Source of the DNA: Canna indica
Taxonomy: Eukaryota > Streptophyta > Magnoliopsida > Zingiberales > Cannaceae
DNA length: 64,000 bases
Assembly: GCA_034359265.1 (NCBI GenBank)
Contig: CP136891.1
Coordinates: 57,946,001 to 58,010,000, forward strand
Direction of reading: 5' to 3'
This document shows positions 23,689 to 37,048 of the stretch, one piece after another. The position numbers and the translations under genes were made by a program. The first letter of the stretch is position 1; each line of letters begins with the position of its first letter. A model generated the notes under the pieces. The model worked only from the letters and a program-made list of their open reading frames with translations, had not been told where the DNA came from and searched no databases.

Positions 23689-25072
23689 ATGGTGGGTCGA
23701 GGTTATCATCGGACTAGAGCTACAGAGTCTTCGATCGGTCAGACTCCCGATTTAGCCGCACTTGCTCCTATCGCTGATCCTCCTGCCGCCGAGCCTAGTT
23801 CATCGAGGCACAAGCAGCCATGCGAGCCGAACAGGATTCAGCCTCCGCTAGCCGCGAAACAACGCCGACTTATTTTTGTGATTGGCGAGCGATAATGTAA
23901 TATGAATTATGAATTATATATAATTCATTATATCGTAATATAATATTGTATTTTATTTTTGTTGTGCAGGTTCGAGCAGGAGGATGTCCCCAGGACTATA
24001 TCGGGGACAATCCGACGATATATTCATGGGGCCTGGCCCACTTGGTCTTACGCCCGTAAGCACGTGGACATGCTCTAGTGTAGGTTTGAGGTACGTATTT
24101 AAAATTTTTATATACATGTATTTAAAAAAATTTAATCAGCTTGATTATTATTGGTACTGATATTATTATTTTGCAGGCTCACTATACTTGGCCAAAGGAG
24201 CAGAGGCTATTTATTTACAATGCATGGGAGGCCATTTCCCGGCAGAGGTACAACTGCCAGTTGAGGCAGGCTCGGGCACAGGCGATGGCCCGAGCTTGGG
24301 CTACAAACATATATAGTAGATACTTGGGCATACGGCCTCGATTGGATTACTCCAGATATTTGGGATCAGCTCGTGTCGATATGGTCGATCGAGCGGTGGC
24401 AGAAGGTATCTAGGACTGCGGCTAGAAACTGCATGTCGGCGGGAGGAGCGCGTCACACTAGCGACTCTGTTTCATTTGTCATGCATGCGAGACACATGAT
24501 AAATATTATACCTTATTTTGAATTATATATTTTATTTGTTACTATATGTACTAATTAATGTATTTATTTTGTAAATGTAGACGATGGTGATAGATGATGG
24601 GACTATCCAGCGACCCTCCTCGATGGAGGCATTTGAGCGGACTCACCATAGAGGACATGGGGCGGGGGAGTACATCGACTCCCGCGCTGTAGTCATCATG
24701 GTAAGTATATTTGTTTCAATTATGCATTATTTATTTATAATTTAAGTTTTAGAAAAAATATGAAACAAAAACTAAACTCGTGTAGGAGACCTACACTCAG
24801 ACGGTGATGCAGCGCGGGGGCACCCCCGAGGACTCTGACGCGGGAGCGTGGGTCGAGGCTGCAGGTGGCTGGGACCACAGCCGCGTCTATGGCTTTGCTG
24901 ATAGTGGCCATGCGCGAGCACCGACCCCTCCGACAGTCGGTGAGCGACCCTCCACCTCCAGGATTAATGATCAAAACAGGAGGATATCGACACTAGAGGA
25001 GACGATCGCATGACAGAGTGAGATGATGGCTCATCAGAGTTAGATGATGGCTGAGATGCATGATATGCTGAG
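23689..25072 (+). pseudogene. CACTA TnpA-like gene (Transposase_24 type), copy 1
   Basis: The start ATG is at 23689 (MVGRGYHRTRATESS), 72 bp after the TnpD stop. A Pro/Ala-rich N-terminus leads to an exon ending near 23890. Exon 2 begins after TTGTGCAG at 23969 (FEQEDVPRTISG) and ends before GTACGT at 24092. Exon 3 starts after TTTTGCAG at 24177 (AHYTWPKEQR) and contains, after a frameshift, WITPDIWDQLVSIW, NCMSAGGARHTSDSVSF and MHARHM, the pattern of plant En/Spm Transposase_24 proteins. A later exon at 24580-24701 ends at GTAAGT and another starts at 24786 (ETYTQTVMQRGG). Stops occur in exon 2 (CTC TAG) and near the end (TGA 25012, TAG about 25042). Such proteins bind subterminal repeats. 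The first intron donor seems lost: AT where GT is expected. Confidence 0.8.
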
Positions 25073-25075
25073 TCC

Positions 25076-26956
25076 CACTTCTAGAGATAGTGTTTGATCG
25101 GAATGAAAGAGTGTCGGGCTTTGGTCAAACAAATAACTGGGTAAAAAAAGGTATCTTTTGGGAAATGCCGTATTGAAGTTCATTACTGATTCAACATAAT
25201 TTGGATGTCATGCACATTGAGAAAAATATGTTTGATAATATTTTTAACACTTTGATGGATGTTCCCGAGAAAACTAAAGATAATGTTAAGACCCGACATG
25301 ATCTGAAAATACTTTGTAAGAGGCCGGAGTTGGAGTTACAAGAGATCAACGGACGATATTTGAAGCCGAAGGCCCCGTATGTGTTAAATAAACAACAGAT
25401 GAAAGATGTTTGTCAATGGATCAAAGAATTCAGATTATCCAATGGATATGCCTCAAACTTATCTCGATGTGTGAACGTCGATGATTGCAAAATATCAGGG
25501 ATAAAGAGTAATGATTGTCATGTATTCATGAAGAGATTACTTCCGATCGCATTCCGAGATCTTCTACCTGATAATATTTGGGGTTCGTTGACTAAATTAA
25601 GTATATTTTTTAGAAACATTTGTGCAAATGTCCTTCGAGTCGAAGATATGTCAGCACTTGAAAGTAATATTATTAAGATTGTATGCAAGCTGAAGCAATT
25701 TTTTCCCTCCTGCCTTTTTTGACTCGATGGAGCATCTACCGATACACTTGGCATATGAGGCACGAGTTGGTGGCCCCATTCAATACCGGTGGATGTACTT
25801 ATTTGAAAGATACATGAAACGTCTAAAGAAAAAAGTAAAGAACACGGCAATTGTTGAAGGATCAATATTTGAATCGTATACCATCCAAGAAATTTTAACA
25901 TTCAGCTCATTTTACTTTGAATCGACAGTGCAGACAAGATTTGATCGTCTTCCACGTAACGACGACGGGGGAGTTTGACATTCAGATGGATATTTAAATA
26001 TATTCTGTCACTCTGGTCGTGCTTTTGGTTCTCATTCGTCTCGACACTTAAGCGACGAAAAGTATCATTTGACAGAATTATACGTATTACTCAATTGTCC
26101 AGAGATTGAACAATTCATTGAAATATTTGACATTGAGATGGTGCAAAAATACTCTATTCACAACGATCAAGAATTGGAGAGATTACGGAATCGTGATTTC
26201 CCTACTTGGATTCGGGCTTGCAGCAAAGATCACATAGCTAAAATAGTTGAAAAAATATTTGAGTTTGTTAGTGGACCATCGCGACTAGTGTCATGTTTTA
26301 ACGGATATTTTGTTAATGGATATAAATTTCACATGGTTGAATATGCATTTACAAAGAAGACGATGAATGCCGGGGTTTGCGTGAAAGGGACAACATATGT
26401 TGAATGTGATATGAATTTTTATGGACTGTTGGAAGAAGTGCTAGAATTGCACTACTTTGGCTTGAAATCAATTATCCTATTTAAATGTCATTGGTTCAAT
26501 ACAACAGATAGGGGCATGAAAGTTCATCCAAAATACAAACTTATTGAGGTTAATTACAAATCGAAATTGACAGCAAATGAGCCTTTTATATTGGCATCAC
26601 AAGCCGAACAAGTATATTATGCGAAGTATCCGACTCGAATTAAAGATAGAGAAGATTGGTGTATAGTTTGTAAGACTAAAGCTCGAGGACGAATTGATTC
26701 GATAACGGGAGAAAATGAGCCGACACCTGATGTGACAAATGATTTTTATCAAGAAGAGGATTCTCCCGTAGTAGACTGTATTATTCCAATACTCGAGGAT
26801 GCGGACACAGCGTTAGTTCAATTAGAAGTTGAATATGTTGTTGATGATGATCATGAAGTTGAGGAAGGTGGAGATAAAGAAGTAGAATTTGAAGAAGATG
26901 AAGAAGATGATGAAGAAGAAGAATTGGAAGACTATTACTCAGATGATGATGAATAA
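25076..26956 (+). pseudogene. TnpD 3' half, array copy 2
   Basis: Begins at the junction inside the Transposase_21 core and lacks everything upstream, so it has no start codon of its own family. It shares with copy 1 the TGA after PY (25174), the +1 frameshift near 25710 and the TGA at 25976. The longest open part, 26069-26956, encodes the DUF4216-like region and acidic tail. A private T is found at about 25287 (GTT for GTC, silent). Confidence 0.9.
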
Positions 26957-27028
26957 TTGTAAATTATATCTTCTATTAAATCTATCTCTACTATATATAT
27001 ATTCTAATTATATTCTTATTCGACAGCT

Positions 27029-28412
27029 ATGGTGGGTCGAGGTTATCATCGGACTAGAGCTACAGAGTCTTCGATCGGTCAGACTCCCGATTTAGCCGCA
27101 CTTGCTCCTATCGCTGATCCTCCTGCCGCCGAGCCTAGTTCATCGAGGCACAAGCAGCCATGCGAGCCGAACAGGATTCAGCCTCCACTAGCCGCGAAAC
27201 AACGCCGACTTATTTTTGTGATTGGCGAGCGATAATGTAATATGAATTATGAATTATATATAATTCATTATATCGTAATATAATATTGTATTTTATTTTT
27301 GTTGTGCAGGTTCGAGCAGGAGGATGTCCCCAGGACTATATCGGGGACAATCCGACGATATATTCATGGGGCCTGGCCCACTTGGTCTTACGCCCGTAAG
27401 CACGTGGACATGCTCTAGTGTAGGTTTGAGGTACGTATTTAAAATTTTTATATACATGTATTTAAAAAAATTTAATCAGCTTGATTATTATTGGTACTGA
27501 TATTATTATTTTGCAGGCTCACTATACTTGGCCAAAGGAGCAGAGGCTATTTATTTACAATGCATGGGAGGCCATTTCCCGGCAGAGGTACAACTGCCAG
27601 TTGGGGCAGGCTCGGGCACAGGCGATGGCCCGAGCTGGGGCTACAAACATATATAGTAGATACTTGGGCATACGGCCTCGATTGGATTACTCCAGATATT
27701 TGGGATCAGCTCGTGTCGATATGGTCGATCGAGCGGTGGCAGAAGGTATCTAGGACTGCGGCTAGAAACTGTATGTCGGCGGGAGGAGCGCGTCACACTA
27801 GCGACTCTGTTTCATTTGTCATGCATGCGAGACACATGATAAATATTATACCTTATTTTGAATTATATATTTTATTTGTTACTATATGTACTAATTAATG
27901 TATTTATTTTGTAAATGTAGACGATGGTGATAGATGATGGGACTATCCAGCGACCCTCCTCGATGGAGGCATTTGAGCGGACTCACCATAGAGGACATGG
28001 GGCGGGGGAGTACATCGACTCCCGCGCTGTAGTCATCATGGTAAGTATATTTGTTTCAATTATGCATTATTTATTTATAATTTAAGTTTTAGAAAAAATA
28101 TGAAACAAAAACTAAACTCGTGTAGGAGACCTACACTCAGACGGTGATGCAGCGCGGGGGCACCCCCGAGGACTCTGACGCGGGAGCGTGGGTCGAGGCT
28201 GCAGGTGGCTGGGACCACAGCCGCGTCTATGGCTTTGCTGATAGTGGCCATGCGCGAGCACCGACCCCTCCGACAGTCGGTGAGCGACCCTCCACCTCCA
28301 GGATTAATGATCAAAACAGGAGGATATCGACACTAGAGGAGACGATCGCATGACAGAGTGAGATGATGGCTCATCAGAGTTAGATGATGGCTGAGATGCA
28401 TGATATGCTGAG
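27029..28412 (+). pseudogene. TnpA-like gene, array copy 2
   Basis: Same exon layout and same stops and frameshift as copy 1. It differs from copy 1 at a few bases, for example G for A in the QLGQAR codon (27601-27610). It ends at the junction, where the C-terminal residues present only in copy 5 are replaced by the start of the next unit. Confidence 0.8.
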
Positions 28413-28415
28413 TCC

Positions 28416-30296
28416 CACTTCTAGAGATAGTGTTTGATCGGAATGAAAGAGTGTCGGGCTTTGGTCAAACAAATAACTGGGTAAAAAAAGGTATCTTTTG
28501 GGAAATGCCGTATTGAAGTTCATTACTGATTCAACATAATTTGGATGTCATGCACATTGAGAAAAATATGTTTGATAATATTTTTAACACTTTGATGGAT
28601 GTTCCCGAGAAAACTAAAGATAATGTCAAGACCCGACATGATCTGAAAATACTTTGTAAGAGGCCGGAGTTGGAGTTACAAGAGATCAACGGACGATATT
28701 TGAAGCCGAAGGCCCCGTATGTGTTAAATAAACAACAGATGAAAGATGTTTGTCAATGGATCAAAGAATTCAGATTATCCAATGGATATGCCTCAAACTT
28801 ATCTCGATGTGTGAACGTCGATGATTGCAAAATATCAGGGATAAAGAGTAATGATTGTCATGTATTCATGAAGAGATTACTTCCGATCGCATTCCGGGAT
28901 CTTCTACCTGATAATATTTGGGGTTCGTTGACTAAATTAAGTATATTTTTTAGAAACATTTGTGCAAATGTCCTTCGAGTCAAAGATATGTCAGCACTTG
29001 AAAGTAATATTATTAAGATTGTATGCAAGCTGAAGCAATTTTTTCCCTCCTGCCTTTTTTGACTCGATGGAGCATCTACCGATACACTTGGCATATGAGG
29101 CACGAGTTGGTGGCCCCATTCAATACCGGTGGATGTACTTATTTGAAAGATACATGAAACGTCTAAAGAAAAAAGTAAAGAACACGACAATTGTTGAAGG
29201 ATCAATATTTGAATCGTATACCATCCAAGAAATTTTAACATTCAGCTCATTTTACTTTGAATCGACAGTGCAGACAAGATTTGATCGTCTTCCACGTAAC
29301 GACGACGGGGGAGTTTGACATTCAGATGGATATTTAGATATATTCTGTCACTCTGGTCGTGCTTTTGGTTCTCATTCGTCTCGACACTTAAGCGACGAAA
29401 AGTATCATTTGACAGAATTATACGTATTACTCAATTGTCCAGAGATTGAACAATTCATTGAAATATTTGACATTGAGATGGTGCAAAAATACTCTATTCA
29501 CAACGATCAAGAATTGGAGAGATTACGGAATCGTGATTTCCCTACTTGGATTCGGGCTTGCAGCAAAGATCACATAGCTAAAATAGTTGAAAAAATATTT
29601 GAGTTTGTTAGTGGACCATCGCGACTAGTGTCATGTTTTAACGGATATTTTGTTAATGGATATAAATTTCACATGGTTGAATATGCATTTACAAAGAAGA
29701 CGATGAATGCCGGGGTTTGCGTGAAAGGGACAACATATGTTGAATGTGATATGAATTTTTATGGACTGTTGGAAGAAGTGCTAGAATTGCACTACTTTGG
29801 CTTGAAATCAATTATCCTATTTAAATGTCATTGGTTCAATACAACAGATAGGGGCATGAAAGTTCATCCAAAATACAAACTTATTGAGGTTAATTACAAA
29901 TCGAAATTGACAGCAAATGAGCCTTTTATATTGGCATCACAAGCCGAACAAGTATATTATGCGAAGTATCCGACTCGAATTAAAGATAGAGAAGATTGGT
30001 GTATAGTTTGTAAGACTAAAGCTCGAGGACGAATTGATTCGATAACGGGAGAAAATGAGCCGACACCTGATGTGACAAATGATTTTTATCAAGAAGAGGA
30101 TTCTCCCGTAGTAGACTGTATTATTCCAATACTCGAGGATGCGGACACAGCGTTAGTTCAATTAGAAGTTGAATATGTTGTTGATGATGATCATGAAGTT
30201 GAGGAAGGTGGAGATAAAGAAGTAGAATTTGAAGAAGATGAAGAAGATGATGAAGAAGAAGAATTGGAAGACTATTACTCAGATGATGATGAATAA
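28416..30296 (+). pseudogene. TnpD 3' half, array copy 3
   Basis: Same truncated start and same disabling changes as copy 2. It shares with copy 4 the variants ACGACAATT (about 29185) and TTTAGATA (about 29335), and has a private change giving Lys for Glu in VKDMSAL (28981). Confidence 0.9.
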
Positions 30297-30368
30297 TTGT
30301 AAATTATATCTTCTATTAAATCTATCTCTACTATATATATATTCTAATTATATTCTTATTCGACAGCT

Positions 30369-31752
30369 ATGGTGGGTCGAGGTTATCATCGGACTAGAGC
30401 TACAGAGTCTTCGATCGGTCAGACTCCCGATTTAGCCGCACTTGCTCCTATCGCTGATCCTCCTGCCGCCGAGCCTAGTTCATCGAGGCACAAGCAGCCA
30501 TGCGAGCCGAACAGGATTCAGCCTCCGCTAGCCGCGAAACAACGCCGACTTATTTTTGTGATTGGCCAGCGATAATGTAATATGAATTATGAATTATATA
30601 TAATTCATTATATCGTAATATAATATTGTATTTTATTTTTGTTGTGCAGGTTCGAGCAGGAGGATGTCCCCAGGACTATATCGGGGACAATCCGACGATA
30701 TATTCATGGGGCCTGGCCCACTTGGTCTTACGCCCGTAAGCACGTGGACATGCTCTAGTGTAGGTTTGAGGTACGTATTTAAAATTTTTATATACATGTA
30801 TTTAAAAAAATTTAATCAGCTTGATTATTATTGGTACTGATATTATTATTTTGCAGGCTCACTATACTTGGCCAAAGGAGCAGAGGCTATTTATTTACAA
30901 TGCATGGGAGGCCATTTCCCGGCAGAGGTACAACTGCCAGTTGGGGCAGGCTCGGGCACAGGCGATGGCCCGAGCTGGGGCTACAAACATATATAGTAGA
31001 TACTTGGGCATACGGCCTCGATTGGATTACTCCAGATATTTGGGATCAGCTCGTGTCGATATGGTCGATCGAGCGGTGGCAGAAGGTATCTAGGACTGCG
31101 GCTAGAAACTGTATGTCGGCGGGAGGAGCGCGTCACACTAGCGACTCTGTTTCATTTGTCATGCATGCGAGACACATGATAAATATTATACCTTATTTTG
31201 AATTATATATTTTATTTGTTACTATATGTACTAATTAATGTATTTATTTTGTAAATGTAGACGATGGTGATAGATGATGGGACTATCCAGCGACCCTCCT
31301 CGATGGAGGCATTTGAGCGAACTCACCATAGAGGACATGGGGCGGGGGAGTACATCGACTCCCGCGCTGTAGTCATCATGGTAAGTATATTTGTTTCAAT
31401 TATGCATTATTTATTTATAATTTAAGTTTTAGAAAAAATATGAAACAAAAACTAAACTCGTGTAGGAGACCTACACTCAGACGGTGATGCAGCGCGGGGG
31501 CACCCCCGAGGACTCTGACGCGGGAGCGTGGGTCGAGGCTGCAGGTGGCTGGGACCACAGCCGCGTCTATGGCTTTGCTGATAGTGGCCATGCGCGATCA
31601 CCGACCCCTCCGACAGTCGGTGAGCGACCCTCCACCTCCAGGATTAATGATCAAAACAGGAGGATATCGACACTAGAGGAGACGATCGCATGACAGAGTG
31701 AGATGATGGCTCATCAGAGTTAGATGATGGCTGAGATGCATGATATGCTGAG
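30369..31752 (+). pseudogene. TnpA-like gene, array copy 3
   Basis: Same structure as copies 1 and 2. It shares GCGATCACC at 31598 (Ser for Ala) and GCGAACTC (about 31320) with copy 4 only, but GGCCAGCG (about 30565) with copy 5 and not with copy 4, a mosaic pattern. Confidence 0.8.
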
Positions 31753-31755
31753 TCC

Positions 31756-33636
31756 CACTTCTAGAGATAGTGTTTGATCGGAATGAAAGAGTGTCGGGCT
31801 TTGGTCAAACAAATAACTGGGTAAAAAAAGGTATCTTTTGGGAAATGCCGTATTGAAGTTCATTACTGATTCAACATAATTTGGATGTCATGCACATTGA
31901 GAAAAATATGTTTGATAATATTTTTAACACTTTGATGGATGTTCCCGAGAAAACTAAAGATAATGTCAAGACCCGACATGATCTGAAAATACTTTGTAAG
32001 AGGCCGGAGTTGGAGTTACAAGAGATCAACGGACGATATTTGAAGCCGAAGGCCCCGTATGTGTTAAATAAACAACAGATGAAAGATGTTTGTCAATGGA
32101 TCAAAGAATTCAGATTATCCAATGGATATGCCTCAAACTTATCTCGATGTGTGAACGTCGATGATTGCAAAATATCAGGGATAAAGAGTAATGATTGTCA
32201 TGTATTCATGAAGAGATTACTTCCGATCGCATTCCGGGATCTTCTACCTGATAATATTTGGGGTTCGTTGACTAAATTAAGTATATTTTTTAGAAACATT
32301 TGTGCAAATGTCCTTCGAGTCGAAGATATGTCAGCACTTGAAAGTAATATTATTAAGATTGTATGCAAGCTGAAGCAATTTTTTCCCTCCTGCCTTTTTT
32401 GACTCGATGGAGCATCTACCGATACACTTGGCATATGAGGCACGAGTTGGTGGCCCCATTCAATACCGGTGGATGTACTTATTTGAAAGATACATGAAAC
32501 GTCTAAAGAAAAAAGTAAAGAACACGACAATTGTTGAAGGATCAATATTTGAATCGTATACCATCCAAGAAATTTTAACATTCAGCTCATTTTACTTTGA
32601 ATCGACAGTGCAGACAAGATTTGATCGTCTTCCACGTAACGACGACGGGGGAGTTTGACATTCAGATGGATATTTAGATATATTCTGTCACTCTGGTCGT
32701 GCTTTTGGTTCTCATTCGTCTCGACACTTAAGCGACGAAAAGTATCATTTGACAGAATTATACGTATTACTCAATTGTCCAGAGATTGAACAATTCATTG
32801 AAATATTTGACATTGAGATGGTGCAAAAATACTCTATTCACAACGATCAAGAATTGGAGAGATTACGGAATCGTGATTTCCCTACTTGGATTCGGGCTTG
32901 CAGCAAAGATCACATAGCTAAAATAGTTGAAAAAATATTTGAGTTTGTTAGTGGACCATCGCGACTAGTGTCATGTTTTAACGGATATTTTGTTAATGGA
33001 TATAAATTTCACATGGTTGAATATGCATTTACAAAGAAGACGATGAATGCCGGGGTTTGCGTGAAAGGGACAACATATGTTGAATGTGATATGAATTTTT
33101 ATGGACTGTTGGAAGAAGTGCTAGAATTGCACTACTTTGGCTTGAAATCAATTATCCTATTTAAATGTCATTGGTTCAATACAACAGATAGGGGCATGAA
33201 AGTTCATCCAAAATACAAACTTATTGAGGTTAATTACAAATCGAAATTGACAGCAAATGAGCCTTTTATATTGGCATCACAAGCCGAACAAGTATATTAT
33301 GCGAAGTATCCGACTCGAATTAAAGATAGAGAAGATTGGTGTATAGTTTGTAAGACTAAAGCTCGAGGACGAATTGATTCGATAACGGGAGAAAATGAGC
33401 CGACACCTGATGTGACAAATGATTTTTATCAAGAAGAGGATTCTCCCGTAGTAGACTGTATTATTCCAATACTCGAGGATGCGGACACAGCGTTAGTTCA
33501 ATTAGAAGTTGAATATGTTGTTGATGATGATCATGAAGTTGAGGAAGGTGGAGATAAAGAAGTAGAATTTGAAGAAGATGAAGAAGATGATGAAGAAGAA
33601 GAATTGGAAGACTATTACTCAGATGATGATGAATAA
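31756..33636 (+). pseudogene. TnpD 3' half, array copy 4
   Basis: Same truncated start and disabling changes. The closest relative is copy 3: ACGACAATT and TTTAGATA are shared only by these two. No private variant was noticed in this part. Confidence 0.9.
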
Positions 33637-33708
33637 TTGTAAATTATATCTTCTATTAAATCTATCTCTACTATATATATATTCTAATTATATTCTTATT
33701 CGACAGCT

Positions 33709-35092
33709 ATGGTGGGTCGAGGTTATCATCGGACTAGAGCTACAGAGTCTTCGATCGGTCAGACTCCCGATTTAGCCGCACTTGCTCCTATCGCTGATCC
33801 TCCTGCCGCCGAGCCTAGTTCATCGAGGCACAAGCAGCCATGCGAGCCGAACAGGATTCAGCCTCCGCTAGCCGCGAAACAACGCCGACTTATTTTTGTG
33901 ATTGGCGAGCGATAATGTAATATGAATTATGAATTATATATAATTCATTATATCGTAATATAATATTGTATTTTATTTTTGTTGTGCAGGTTCGAGCAGG
34001 AGGATGTCCCCAGGACTATATCGGGGACAATCCGACGATATATTCATGGGGCCTGGCCCACTTGGTCTTACGCCCGTAAGCACGTGGACATGCTCTAGTG
34101 TAGGTTTGAGGTACGTATTTAAAATTTTTATATACATGTATTTAAAAAAATTTAATCAGCTTGATTATTATTGGTACTGATATTATTATTTTGCAGGCTC
34201 ACTATACTTGGCCAAAGGAGCAGAGGCTATTTATTTACAATGCATGGGAGGCCATTTCCCGGCAGAGGTACAACTGCCAGTTGGGGCAGGCTCGGGCACA
34301 GGCGATGGCCCGAGCTGGGGCTACAAACATATATAGTAGATACTTGGGCATACGGCCTCGATTGGATTACTCCAGATATTTGGGATCAGCTCGTGTCGAT
34401 ATGGTCGATCGAGCGGTGGCAGAAGGTATCTAGGACTGCGGCTAGAAACTGTATGTCGGCGGGAGGAGCGCGTCACACTAGCGACTCTGTTTCATTTGTC
34501 ATGCATGCGAGACACATGATAAATATTATACCTTATTTTGAATTATATATTTTATTTGTTACTATATGTACTAATTAATGTATTTATTTTGTAAATGTAG
34601 ACGATGGTGATAGATGATGGGACTATCCAGCGACCCTCCTCGATGGAGGCATTTGAGCGAACTCACCATAGAGGACATGGGGCGGGGGAGTACATCGACT
34701 CCCGCGCTGTAGTCATCATGGTAAGTATATTTGTTTCAATTATGCATTATTTATTTATAATTTAAGTTTTAGAAAAAATATGAAACAAAAACTAAACTCG
34801 TGTAGGAGACCTACACTCAGACGGTGATGCAGCGCGGGGGCACCCCCGAGGACTCTGACGCGGGAGCGTGGGTCGAGGCTGCAGGTGGCTGGGACCACAG
34901 CCGCGTCTATGGCTTTGCTGATAGTGGCCATGCGCGATCACCGACCCCTCCGACAGTCGGTGAGCGACCCTCCACCTCCAGGATTAATGATCAAAACAGG
35001 AGGATATCGACACTAGAGGAGACGATCGCATGACAGAGTGAGATGATGGCTCATCAGAGTTAGATGATGGCTGAGATGCATGATATGCTGAG
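33709..35092 (+). pseudogene. TnpA-like gene, array copy 4
   Basis: Same structure and stops. It has the copy 3/4 variant GCGATCACC (34938) and GCGAACTC (about 34660), but GGCGAGCG at the first exon end, like copies 1 and 2. Confidence 0.8.
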
Positions 35093-35095
35093 TCC

Positions 35096-36976
35096 CACTT
35101 CTAGAGATAGTGTTTGATCGGAATGAAAGAGTGTCGGGCTTTGGTCAAACAAATAACTGGGTAAAAAAAGGTATCTTTTGGGAAATGCCGTATTGAAGTT
35201 CATTACTGATTCAACATAATTTGGATGTCATGCACATTGAGAAAAATATGTTTGATAATATTTTTAACACTTTGATGGATGTTCCCGAGAAAACTAAAGA
35301 TAATGTCAAGACCCGACATGATCTGAAAATACTTTGTAAGAGGCCGGAGTTGGAGTTACAAGAGATCAACGGACGATATTTGAAGCCGAAGGCCCCGTAT
35401 GTGTTAAATAAACAACAGATGAAAGATGTTTGTCAATGGATCAAAGAATTCAGATTATCCAATGGATATGCCTCAAACTTATCTCGATGTGTGAACGTCG
35501 ATGATTGCAAAATATCAGGGATAAAGAGTAATGATTGTCATGTATTCATGAAGAGATTACTTCCGATCGCATTCCGGGATCTTCTACCTGATAATATTTG
35601 GGGTTCGTTGACTAAATTAAGTATATTTTTTAGAAACATTTGTGCAAATGTCCTTCGAGTCGAAGATATGTCAGCACTTGAAAGTAATATTATTAAGATT
35701 GTATGCAAGCTGAAGCAATTTTTTCCCTCCTGCCTTTTTTGACTCGATGGAGCATCTACCGATACACTTGGCATATGAGGCACGAGTTGGTGGCCCCATT
35801 CAATACCGGTGGATGTACTTATTTGAAAGATACATGAAACGTCTAACGAAAAAAGTAAAGAACACGGCAATTGTTGAAGGATCAATATTTGAATCGTATA
35901 CCATCCAAGAAATTTTAACATTCAGCTCATTTTACTTTGAATCGACAGTGCAGACAAGATTTGATCGTCTTCCACGTAACGACGACGGGGGAGTTTGACA
36001 TTCAGATGGATATTTAAATATATTCTGTCACTCTGGTCGTGCTTTTGGTTCTCATTCGTCTCGACACTTAAGCGACGAAAAGTATCATTTGACAGAATTA
36101 TACGTATTACTCAATTGTCCAGAGATTGAATAATTCATTGAAATATTTGACATTGAGATGGTGCAAAAATACTCTATTCACAACGATCAAGAATTGGAGA
36201 GATTACGGAATCGTGATTTCCCTACTTGGATTCGGGCTTGCAGCAAAGATCACATAGCTAAAATAGTTGAAAAAATATTTGAGTTTGTTAGTGGACCATC
36301 GCGACTAGTGTCATGTTTTAACGGATATTTTGTTAATGGATATAAATTTCACATGGTTGAATATGCATTTACAAAGAAGACGATGAATGCCGGGGTTTGC
36401 GTGAAAGGGACAACATATGTTGAATGTGATATGAATTTTTATGGACTGTTGGAAGAAGTGCTAGAATTGCACTACTTTGGCTTGAAATCAATTATCCTAT
36501 TTAAATGTCATTGGTTCAATACAACAGATAGGGGCATGAAAGTTCATCCAAAATACAAACTTATTGAGGTTAATTACAAATCGAAATTGACAGCAAATGA
36601 GCCTTTTATATTGGCATCACAAGCCGAACAAGTATATTATGCGAAGTATCCGACTCGAATTAAAGATAGAGAAGATTGGTGTATAGTTTGTAAGACTAAA
36701 GCTCGAGGACGAATTGATTCGATAACGGGAGAAAATGAGCCGACACCTGATGTGACAAATGATTTTTATCAAGAAGAGGATTCTCCCGTAGTAGACTGTA
36801 TTATTCCAATACTCGAGGATGCGGACACAGCGTTAGTTCAATTAGAAGTTGAATATGTTGTTGATGATGATCATGAAGTTGAGGAAGGTGGAGATAAAGA
36901 AGTAGAATTTGAAGAAGATGAAGAAGATGATGAAGAAGAAGAATTGGAAGACTATTACTCAGATGATGATGAATAA
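35096..36976 (+). pseudogene. TnpD 3' half, array copy 5, with extra stop
   Basis: Same truncated start and shared disabling changes, plus a private CAA to TAA stop at 36131-36133 and AAG to ACG near 35847 (Thr for Lys). The open part downstream starts at Met 36158. As the last copy it has the largest number of private variants. Confidence 0.9.
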
Positions 36977-37048
36977 TTGTAAATTATATCTTCTATTAAA
37001 TCTATCTCTACTATATATATATTCTAATTATATTCTTATTCGACAGCT

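Noticed and set aside
23549..23755. Lys/Met-rich 68-codon ORF in each unit
   Set aside because: It is the +1 frame of the acidic GAA-rich tail of TnpD and crosses its stop; low complexity, no family.
27491..27898. 135-codon ORF as a separate protein
   Set aside because: Its first half is an off-frame reading of exon 3 and runs through the intron start. Only the second half, from WITPDIWDQL, is the true frame, after a frameshift.
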